From Deltaproteobacteria bacterium (GTDB lineage Bacteria; Desulfobacterota; Binatia; UBA9968), in the NCBI GenBank assembly GCA_023250495.1, contig JAHFAP010000021.1, positions 1-20,937 on the forward strand: DNA of 20,937 nt, given 5' to 3'. A model generated the notes under the pieces. That model was not told the origin of the DNA. It made no database searches and was given only the letters and a program-made list of their open reading frames with translations. This document shows, piece after piece, positions 14,676 to 20,937 of this stretch (its first letter is position 1; each line of letters begins with the position of its first letter). A program made the translations under genes and the position numbers.

Positions 14676-14712
14676 CAACGAGGCGAAGGGTAGGCCAACC
14701 GTCGCCTCGTTG
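14676..14712. terminator. Perfect 11-bp hairpin between radical SAM and transport genes
   Basis: CAACGAGGCGA (14676-14686) and TCGCCTCGTTG (14702-14712) are exact inverted repeats with a 15-base loop. It starts 20 bases beyond the radical SAM stop codon on the minus strand and about 77 bases before the next start. No run of T follows on the minus strand, so it is a poor intrinsic terminator. It may attenuate transcription or protect the mRNA end. Confidence 0.5.
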
Positions 14713-14731
14713 AGGATCTCCGGCGCCTTGT

Positions 14732-16213
14732 TTATATGGCCACGGCGTCCTCCACCGCGCCCTTTTCGTATTTGGCGGCGTTCTCCTTGTAGGAGAGGAA
14801 CTTCATGCGGACATAAGGGGCTGAATAGCCGTTTAGGATGCGCTCGATCCTCCCCGGCTTGCTGTAGAAGGCCTGAAAGGCCCAGGCGGTCAATTCACCG
14901 AGTCGCTTCCGCGTGAGATGCTTAGTCGGCATCACGCAATGCTCCAGATCCCAAAGGCTTAAGTCTTTGATCTCGATGATATTCTCTTTGATCGCCCGCT
15001 TATAGATAGGTGAGCCAGGAATGGGATTGAGGAGCTGGATCATCACGAGATCCGGATCGATCTCATCCACAGCGTGAGAACGCTGACGGATCTTAGATTC
15101 GTCATCCTCCCAGAAACCGTTCAGGTAGGTCCCGACCGTCGAGATATCATTCTGGCGCAGGTATTGGATTATTTCTTTCAATTCTTTCACGCCCACCTTC
15201 ATCGGTCCCTTGCGCGCCTCTGCGATCTCCTCGTCGGTCCCTCCATCGATCCCGATCAGCACTTGAAACATACCCACCTTGCGCAGGCGAGGGATGAGGT
15301 CAGCGTCGCGGATGAAGTTCTGCGCCCGGCCCAGAATGAACCAGTGCAGATCTAACTTTCTCTTTTCCAGCTCTTCTATCAGGTCAACCATTTTTTGCCG
15401 GTCGGAGTTGAAATCGTCGTCCATGAAGGTGATGACCTTGACTCCATATTTTTTGCTGAGGAGCTCCATCTCCTCCGCGACCTTGTTTCCCCCTCGGGTG
15501 CGGTGTGTGGTGAAGTCACGCGGGTTGCGCGGGTCAACCAGCCACCATTCGTAGCAAAAATGGCACGCGCCCTCACATCCTCTGGAGGTCAAGGCCTCAT
15601 TGTAATTAGGAATGACCGAATACCCGTAGTAGCGGTCCATAGGAAAGAGATCGTAGGCAGGCATGGGGAGTTCGTCGAGGTTGGTAATCAGCCCTCTGCG
15701 CGGATTGAGATCGATCTTGCCGTCCCTTCGATAGCAGAGTCCTGTGATGTCACTGAAATTCGGCGCTGGACTTTTGAGCTCTTCCAAAAGCTCCCACATG
15801 GTATACTCGCAATCGCCAAAGACGCTGACAATCACAAAATCGATCTGGGGATTCTCCTGCATGATCTCCCGGGGAATCGCCGTGTACATCAACCCCCCTG
15901 CCACCGTAATCGTTTTCGGACTCTTCTCTTTGATCCGCTTCATGGCGGCATGAAAGCGGTTGAGAGGACCTGCCCCGCCTGCCGCCGCGATGAGGGTGCC
16001 AAAGAAGACCACGTCGGGCTTTCTTCTCCCAATCTCATCCATCATCTGCTCGTCGTTGAGTTCCAGGGCGCGACAGTCGAGGACCTCCACTTCGGCGGCC
16101 TTCTTTTCGCGGAGGAAGGCGGCGAGCTGGCTGTGGAGCGGATTGCATGCTAAGTGTCGGTTGCCCCATGGCGCCCAATTTCCCATCGGGGGAGTAACAA
16201 ATAGAAGCTTCAT
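14732..16213 (-). CDS. B12-binding-domain-type radical SAM protein
   Basis: The product has 493 residues, starting at the ATG at 16213 behind GGGAGGG. The N-terminal third is a Rossmann-like cobalamin-binding-type domain (MKLLFVTPPMGNW, then EVEVLDCRALEL, PDVVFFGTLIAAAGG and ITVAGGLMYTAIP). It lacks the DxHxxG motif that supplies the cobalt ligand in methionine synthase-like proteins, as do several members of this family. The radical SAM core has Cys213-x3-Cys217-x2-Cys220 in SRGCEGACHFCYEWW, which holds the 4Fe-4S cluster and SAM. A helical C-terminal region follows. Family members catalyse methylations, ring closures and other radical steps; the reaction is not predictable here. It has its own promoter and sits between UbiD-like gene 3 and the transport genes. 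Confidence 0.9.
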   Translation of the reverse strand: MKLLFVTPPMGNWAPWGNRHLACNPLHSQLAAFLREKKAAEVEVLDCRALELNDEQMMDEIGRRKPDVVFFGTLIAAAGGAGPLNRFHAAMKRIKEKSPKTITVAGGLMYTAIPREIMQENPQIDFVIVSVFGDCEYTMWELLEELKSPAPNFSDITGLCYRRDGKIDLNPRRGLITNLDELPMPAYDLFPMDRYYGYSVIPNYNEALTSRGCEGACHFCYEWWLVDPRNPRDFTTHRTRGGNKVAEEMELLSKKYGVKVITFMDDDFNSDRQKMVDLIEELEKRKLDLHWFILGRAQNFIRDADLIPRLRKVGMFQVLIGIDGGTDEEIAEARKGPMKVGVKELKEIIQYLRQNDISTVGTYLNGFWEDDESKIRQRSHAVDEIDPDLVMIQLLNPIPGSPIYKRAIKENIIEIKDLSLWDLEHCVMPTKHLTRKRLGELTAWAFQAFYSKPGRIERILNGYSAPYVRMKFLSYKENAAKYEKGAVEDAVAI

Positions 16214-16259
16214 ATTTTTCCCTCCCAAGATTCCGTCAATATATAAATTGTTAATGCCT

Positions 16260-16288
16260 AAAGTATTTAAACATTGCTAGACTGTCAA
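16260..16288 (-). promoter_or_regulatory. Sigma-70-type promoter for the radical SAM gene
   Basis: On the minus strand a perfect TTGACA (16288-16283) is followed after 17 bases by TACTTT (16265-16260). The surrounding sequence is AT-rich, unlike the coding regions. The start of transcription would be near 16253, giving a leader of about 40 bases that contains the GGGAGGG ribosome site before the ATG at 16213. Confidence 0.55.
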
Positions 16289-16321
16289 GGACCTCGGAGC
16301 ACCTTCAGTCTCAAGAGCAGC

Positions 16322-16350
16322 AAAAAGGGCCAGGATCAGTAGATCCGGAA
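16322..16350 (-). terminator. Weak possible terminator after UbiD-like gene 3
   Basis: On the minus strand, GGATC-TACT-GATCC forms a 5-bp stem with flanking CC/GG that can extend it over a one-base bulge. It is followed by TGGCCCTTTTTG. The T run is short and offset by several bases, so termination would be partial. The position, 14 bases beyond the UbiD-like 3 stop and just before a new promoter, supports it. Confidence 0.35.
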
Positions 16351-16363
16351 GGCCGAAAGGCGT

Positions 16364-17833
16364 TCAAAATCCGTACTCTTTCCACCTCCTTTTGAGCGTC
16401 TCCACCATCTTCGGCGAGATCGCGGTGCCCAAGGGAGGGTAGCGGTTGCCTCCGTACTGTTCCTGGGGTTCGAGCTCCCAGTTGATCGTGGCGTCGATCA
16501 GGACGCGGGTCCATTTACCGTGACCGTATTTCACCGCGTCGCGCTCTCCGATAGGGACGCTTGGATCGAGCATCGAGCCGGAGGTGCCAGGGAAGAAGGA
16601 GATGTCTCCCATGTCGGCGTTCACACGGTAGGCCAAGGCCCACTCGATCGCTTCCCCGTCGAAAATGTCAATGTCCTCGTCGACGACGATCAGGTGCTTG
16701 GCGGAGTAATTGGCGATGTGCGAGCCCCATAGGGCGTTGGCCACCTGCTGGGCATGGCCGCGGTGGGTTTTGCGGATCTGGACGCGCATGACCTCAGGCC
16801 ATTTCCCTCGCCAAACGCCCAGCACATTGGGGACGCCCGCTTGATCCAAATACTGCCAGGCTACGGCCGAGAAGCTGGCGGGCGTCCAGGTGGTTCCCTC
16901 GTTGGTTCTGCCGGGGCTGGATCCGGTAAGGCAGCCGTTGAAGATTGGGTCGTTGCGGTAGGTGATGCATTCGACGCGAATGGCGTGTTTAGGCGTCTTG
17001 CGGCCAGCGTAGTAGCCCGGGTACTCGCCGAAAGGGCCCTCCGGTTCGTAGGTCTTAGGATCGGGCGAGATAAATCCTTCGAGAACAATCTCAGCGGATG
17101 CCGGCACGAGAAGATCACTCGTCTCACACTTAACCAGTTCCACAGGCGCGCCCCTCAACGAGCCCGCCATTTCATATTCCGGGTAATTGACCGGCGTGGA
17201 GGCGGCCATAAAGAGGGTCGGGTCCCAGCCCACAACCACAGTGACCGGCATCTCCTGGCCTCGGCTTCTGTACTTGGTGAAGTGCTTTCCCCACCCCTGG
17301 GTCGTAGCGAGCAGGACGCTGATGCTCCGTTTGCCCGAGATCATCCCGCGGTAGGTGCCGACATTGAGCTCCTGTGTGTCGGGATCCATCGTGACGACGC
17401 TGGCGGAGGTCATGATGTACCTGCCGCCGTCCAGTGGATTCCACTTCGGAACCGGAAACTGGTACAGGTCGATCGCCTCTCCCTTGATAATATTTTCTTT
17501 CACCGGCCCGCGATCCACTTTGACCGGCTTTACCGGCCGGGAGAAACGTTCTTTGAAGATCAGAACCAACTCGCGGTAGGAGGTCTGCTCGGAGAGCCCC
17601 AGCAGCCGGCAAACCCTCTCTTTGGTCCCGGTGCCGTTGGTGAACAGCCGCCGACACAGGGTCTGGCGATGGTCTTTGATGCTCTCGAACAACAGCGCCG
17701 GTCCGTATTGGCTGGATATCTCTCTCGTGATCGCGCCGATCTCTTCGTCCCAATCCACCTCAGCTTTGACGCGCTTCAGCTCTTTGTTCTGCTCAAGGAT
17801 GTCGATCCACGCGCGCAAGTCCTTTACAGCCAT
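16364..17833 (-). CDS. UbiD-family decarboxylase 3 (canonical Arg/Glu/Glu, altered His site)
   Basis: The product has 489 residues; the ATG at 17833 has GGAG eight bases upstream, so I prefer it to the TTG at 17854. The catalytic set is present: Asn157 and Arg162 in LNVGTYRGM, and Glu265 and Glu270 in YEPEGPFGEYPGYYAG. Glu219 in PEYEMAG fits the metal-site Glu. At the metal-site His (QH in UbiD-like 1) this protein has Gln-Gly (TTQGWGKHF), with Gly180; His184 four residues on might take over. The C-terminal half has VVDEDIDIFDGEAIEWALAYRV, typical of the family. It lies 34 bases after the FAD subunit start codon's gene end (stop at 17868), so it is probably in one transcript with the Mo-hydroxylase genes. 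Confidence 0.92.
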   Translation of the reverse strand: MAVKDLRAWIDILEQNKELKRVKAEVDWDEEIGAITREISSQYGPALLFESIKDHRQTLCRRLFTNGTGTKERVCRLLGLSEQTSYRELVLIFKERFSRPVKPVKVDRGPVKENIIKGEAIDLYQFPVPKWNPLDGGRYIMTSASVVTMDPDTQELNVGTYRGMISGKRSISVLLATTQGWGKHFTKYRSRGQEMPVTVVVGWDPTLFMAASTPVNYPEYEMAGSLRGAPVELVKCETSDLLVPASAEIVLEGFISPDPKTYEPEGPFGEYPGYYAGRKTPKHAIRVECITYRNDPIFNGCLTGSSPGRTNEGTTWTPASFSAVAWQYLDQAGVPNVLGVWRGKWPEVMRVQIRKTHRGHAQQVANALWGSHIANYSAKHLIVVDEDIDIFDGEAIEWALAYRVNADMGDISFFPGTSGSMLDPSVPIGERDAVKYGHGKWTRVLIDATINWELEPQEQYGGNRYPPLGTAISPKMVETLKRRWKEYGF

Positions 17834-17867
17834 TTTCTCAACTCCATTCGTCAAAAACTTTTTTTTT

Positions 17868-18848
17868 CTATTCCGCCAGCGACAGCAAGGCGCGCCGGAG
17901 AAGAGTCTTGCTCAAGTCAACCTTGTAACCGTTCATTTTAAGTGGTTTGGCAGGCTGAAGAGCCGCTTCAGCAGCAGCCCCGGCTAGAGCGTCGCTGATT
18001 TTTTTCTTCCGCAAAAGGGATTCAGCCTCCAGGCTCCTATAAGGAAAGGTTGCGATACCTCCGAGAACGATTCTCACCTCGTCCCAGATGCCATCCTCAA
18101 TCACAGCGCTGACCGCCACGCTGGCGATGGCAAAGTCCCACGACTTCCTCAACGCGAACTTGAGGTAAGTGCTATGGGTCGGACGAAATGGAGCTTCGAT
18201 CTCCGTCACGATCTCGTCGAATTGCAGGGTGTGGGATTGGAGTCTGCCATCGATCCACGTGTGTCCGGGGAGAAAGTTGGAAATCGGAGCTACGCGCTCG
18301 CCCCTCGGAGAAGCCACATGGATTCGAGCATCCAGGGCCGCAAGGGCCACAGCCGTGTCTGACGGATGATTGGAGAGACAGAGATGGCCTCCCATGATGC
18401 TGCCGTAATATCTGCTGTCGCCGCCCGCCAAGTCGCAGAACTTCCCGCCTGACTTCCAACAAGAAAATCCGTCCTGAAGATACCAGCACCAAACATCCTG
18501 GCAGATGTTTCCTCCCAGGGTTCCCATATTGCGGATTTGCGGCGAGGCCACAACTCCCGCTGCCTGGGCCAACACGGAGTACCGCTGCTGCAGCTCAGCC
18601 GATTCAGCGATCTTTGACAGCGTCGTGAGAGCGCCGATTCTCAGATTCTCCTCCGGTGTTAAGCGGATGTAATTTAAACCCGGAATTGTTTTTAAATTGA
18701 CCACGCATTCCGGCTTGACGATGTACTTCTTGATCCGAAACAGGAGGTCTTGTCCCCCAGCTAAGACTCGCGCCCCTTCGCCGTATTGACTCAGGACGGA
18801 TAAAGCGTGATCGGTGGAAGAAGCGTCGATGTGCTTAAAGTTGATCAA
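17868..18848 (-). CDS. FAD subunit of a xanthine-dehydrogenase-family enzyme, 4-hydroxybenzoyl-CoA reductase beta type
   Basis: The product has 326 residues. FAD-binding motifs of the CoxM/HcrB family are present: LAGGQDLL (29-36) and NMGTLGGNI (107-115). After the second comes a Cys-rich stretch with Cys116, Cys121, Cys130, Cys138 and Cys157. The beta subunit of 4-hydroxybenzoyl-CoA reductase has an extra 4Fe-4S cluster held by four Cys in the same place (122, 138, 146, 155 in Thauera), and the 8-residue step from 130 to 138 matches. This points to an electron path suited to low-potential reduction. The start is a TTG overlapping the upstream stop (TTGA, 18848-18845), so translation is coupled to the Mo subunit. 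The next gene, UbiD-like 3, begins 34 bases downstream. Confidence 0.85.
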   Translation of the reverse strand: MINFKHIDASSTDHALSVLSQYGEGARVLAGGQDLLFRIKKYIVKPECVVNLKTIPGLNYIRLTPEENLRIGALTTLSKIAESAELQQRYSVLAQAAGVVASPQIRNMGTLGGNICQDVWCWYLQDGFSCWKSGGKFCDLAGGDSRYYGSIMGGHLCLSNHPSDTAVALAALDARIHVASPRGERVAPISNFLPGHTWIDGRLQSHTLQFDEIVTEIEAPFRPTHSTYLKFALRKSWDFAIASVAVSAVIEDGIWDEVRIVLGGIATFPYRSLEAESLLRKKKISDALAGAAAEAALQPAKPLKMNGYKVDLSKTLLRRALLSLAE

Positions 18849-20937
18849 GCCGCGCTGCCTTTCGCACCTTGCATTGTCTTAAGGATGAGTTCAGGAGTCA
18901 TGGGGAGCTCGGTCACGCGCACCCCGGTTGCATTGTAGATCGCATTCGCTATCGCCGGGGCAACGCCCACGTACGAGATCTCTGAACAGCCTTTGGCGCC
19001 GAACGGGTGCGTCGGCTCTCCTAGCTCAATCATGACCGATTCGATATCAGGTGTGTCCAGAGTTGAGGGTGTCCGTAAGTCGAGAAACCACTGATTGAGC
19101 GCGGTGCCGGTTCTCGGATCGAAGCAAAACCCTTCGCTTAAAGCATATCCCAGCCCTTGGGCTGCTCCGCCCTGGATTTGGCCTTCGACGATCATCGGAT
19201 TGATGGCCCGGCCGACATCATGCGAGGAAACCAGCCTGAGAACCTTAATCTCTCCTGTCTCAACATCGACCTCGACCTCCGCGAATGCCGCCGCGAAGCC
19301 GTAGGCGAACAGACGATCCTCCTTGGCGTTGTGGATCCCTTTGCCGCTGATCGCGCCGCCGGCGCGCTGCGCGAGATGGCCAAGATCAAATCGTTTAGAA
19401 CTGTCGGAGCGCGCCCAAACCCACTTCTTTCCTATCTCAAGCTCGCTGGGCGCCTTCCCCAAAAGCGCTGCCGCCCCCTCCAGCAATTTTTTCCTCGCCT
19501 CTTGAGCTGCCCTCGTTGCGGCGATGCCGGTAGCATAGACGGTTCTGCTGGAAAAGGGTCCGGAGTCAAAGGGGCATTTGGAAGTATCTGCGTTGCAGCC
19601 TCCGACATCTTCGAGATAGACGCCAAAGACTTCGGCGACCATCTGACGCAACGTCGTCTGCTGCTCCGAACCCTGATCCGCGGTCCCGGAAAATAAGGAA
19701 ATACGGCCTTTGCTGTCGATCGTGACTTCGGCCTCCGACGTACCCGCGGGATTGCTGCCGCAGCTATGGATCACCATCGCCATGCCGATGCCCTTTTTGC
19801 GCGGCCCCGGACTGGAGGCTGGCGCGGAAGATCTCCGCTCCCATCCGATAATCTCAGCCCCCTTGCGTGCCGCCTCTTCGACCCAGACGGTGGAGACGAC
19901 TTTGCCAGGCGCCGAGCATAAATCGTCCCCTTCGTGAAGCCGGTTCTTAAGCCGAAACTCGATGGGGTCCATTTTTATGGCGTGGGCGAGCTCATCCATC
20001 GCGGATTCGATGGGAAAATGGCTCTCGGCGTCGGCGCGGCCTCTGTAAGGCCCGGTGGTGGGATGGTTGGTCCTCACGACGAACACCTCCCACTTCACGT
20101 TCGGACATCGGTGATAGAGATCCATGGGCCGCGTGCAGATCGCCTGAGCGATATTTTCTCCGAGGCCGATCCAATAACCGTTGTCCAGGAAGGTGCGAAC
20201 TTTAAACGCTGTAAGCGACCCATCCCTCTTCGCGCCTGCTTTCACGTAGTGGGTCAGCGCCGATCGGTTATGCGAGTCAAGGCTCTCCTCTTCCCTGGTA
20301 AACCAGATCTTTACCGGCCTTCCTGTCTGGCGCGCCAAGAGAGCGCAAAGAACGGCAAACCGTCCCGTAACCTTGACGCCGAAGGCGCCTCCGAGGTTAG
20401 TCGAAATAATCCTCACCGCTTCTTTACGCAAGTGGAGAACGCGGGCCACTGCGTCTTGAAGCTGGTATGGGTCCTGAACCGAGCACCAAAGGGTGCATCG
20501 GTTGTTCTCATAAACCGCAACGCACGCGCGCGGCTCGTGGGCGACGCCGCTCACGTGCGACTGGCGGAAAACCCGCTCGACTACAAAGTCGCTCTCGTGA
20601 AATCCTTTCTCAACGTCTCCTCTTTCGTTCAGAGTGGTCGGCCGACCACCATCCCCGCGCACAACGTTGATGGACGCGTCGATGGGAGTCGCCTCTCTGC
20701 CGCCGCCCGGGCGCGCGCGAATCCCATCCGGCATATACGACACCGCAAGCGGCGCCTCCGGCTGCGCCGCCGCTTCAGCATCGTGGACCACCGGCAGCAG
20801 CTCGTATCTGACCTGAATCGCTCGAATCGCCTCTTCGGCTATGTTCCAGTCCTCGGCGGCCACGGCCGCAACCGTATCGCCGACAAAGCGCACTTCTTGA
20901 TCCAAGGCATACATCTCTTCTTGATAAGGACCGAAAA
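18845..20937 (-). CDS. Molybdopterin-binding large subunit, xanthine dehydrogenase family (5' end off-window)
   Basis: About 697 residues are visible. The frame stays open through the right edge: FGPYQEE precedes the Met at 20914, and such sequence normally lies inside the family's N-terminal domain (before VRFVGDTVAAVAAED), so that Met is not the start. Mo-cofactor motifs are NLGGAFGVK, TGPYRGRADAESHFPIE and SMDELA-like EDELAHAIK, then GQIQGGAAQGLGYALSE. The catalytic Glu is in FGAKGCSEISYVG (nucleotides about 18982-18980). The enzyme hydroxylates, or in the 4-hydroxybenzoyl-CoA reductase branch dehydroxylates, an aromatic or heterocyclic substrate. Pairing with a beta subunit that has extra Cys suggests the reductase branch. 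No 2Fe-2S small subunit is visible; it may lie to the right. Confidence 0.92.
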   Translation of the reverse strand, partial: FGPYQEEMYALDQEVRFVGDTVAAVAAEDWNIAEEAIRAIQVRYELLPVVHDAEAAAQPEAPLAVSYMPDGIRARPGGGREATPIDASINVVRGDGGRPTTLNERGDVEKGFHESDFVVERVFRQSHVSGVAHEPRACVAVYENNRCTLWCSVQDPYQLQDAVARVLHLRKEAVRIISTNLGGAFGVKVTGRFAVLCALLARQTGRPVKIWFTREEESLDSHNRSALTHYVKAGAKRDGSLTAFKVRTFLDNGYWIGLGENIAQAICTRPMDLYHRCPNVKWEVFVVRTNHPTTGPYRGRADAESHFPIESAMDELAHAIKMDPIEFRLKNRLHEGDDLCSAPGKVVSTVWVEEAARKGAEIIGWERRSSAPASSPGPRKKGIGMAMVIHSCGSNPAGTSEAEVTIDSKGRISLFSGTADQGSEQQTTLRQMVAEVFGVYLEDVGGCNADTSKCPFDSGPFSSRTVYATGIAATRAAQEARKKLLEGAAALLGKAPSELEIGKKWVWARSDSSKRFDLGHLAQRAGGAISGKGIHNAKEDRLFAYGFAAAFAEVEVDVETGEIKVLRLVSSHDVGRAINPMIVEGQIQGGAAQGLGYALSEGFCFDPRTGTALNQWFLDLRTPSTLDTPDIESVMIELGEPTHPFGAKGCSEISYVGVAPAIANAIYNATGVRVTELPMTPELILKTMQGAKGSAA

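Noticed and set aside
16754..17941. 395-residue plus-strand open frame over UbiD-like gene 3
   Set aside because: Antisense shadow of a certain gene; no recognisable motif and no ribosome site.

Overview
The window looks like a chromosomal piece of an uncultivated, moderately GC-rich bacterium that degrades aromatic or other unsaturated acids. Aromatic-acid gene families dominate: three UbiD-family decarboxylases, a LigB/LigA-type extradiol dioxygenase pair, and a molybdenum hydroxylase whose FAD subunit resembles 4-hydroxybenzoyl-CoA reductase. That mix is common in soil and sediment lineages such as Rokubacteria, Binatota, Tectomicrobia and deltaproteobacterial groups. I infer this from gene content only; no marker gene fixes the taxon.

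Layout, left to right. Bases 1-675 (minus) hold the N-terminal part of an IS110-family DEDD transposase, cut by the window edge; its non-coding left end follows. At 806-1312 (minus) is a secreted protein with Asp-rich calcium-binding repeats. It has a good sigma-54 (-24/-12) promoter and two identical dyad sites about 130-150 bp upstream. Divergent from it, at 1628-2170 (plus), is a membrane-anchored His-rich protein. Bases 2285-4775 (plus) form an aromatic cassette: LigB-like subunit, LigA-like subunit, an SDR lacking the usual Tyr/Lys pair, and a small ferredoxin-fold protein. Its intergenic gaps carry two kinds of dispersed inverted repeat. A convergent pair, an LVIVD-repeat protein (4756-6021) and endonuclease III (6034-6690), lies on the minus strand; a CoA-type Nudix hydrolase (6769-7353) diverges from them on the plus strand.

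Bases 7384 to 20937 are entirely minus-strand and read right to left. First come the Mo-cofactor subunit (cut by the right edge) and the FAD/4Fe-4S subunit of a xanthine-dehydrogenase-family enzyme, then UbiD-like protein 3. Next is a cobalamin-binding-type radical SAM protein with its own promoter. Then follow an iron-type substrate-binding protein, a fused double permease, an NMT1/THI5-type substrate-binding protein, UbiD-like protein 2, a 56-residue zinc-ribbon protein, and UbiD-like protein 1.

A plausible working model, inferred: the transport proteins import an organic acid or a metal; the UbiD-like proteins (which need prenylated FMN) decarboxylate or carboxylate aromatic substrates; the Mo-hydroxylase performs a reductive or hydroxylating step; the LigAB-like pair opens a dihydroxylated ring. 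The three UbiD-like proteins differ at active-site positions, so they probably do not all catalyse the same reaction. No UbiX (prFMN synthase), no ABC ATPase and no 2Fe-2S Mo-hydroxylase subunit are visible; they may lie outside the window.
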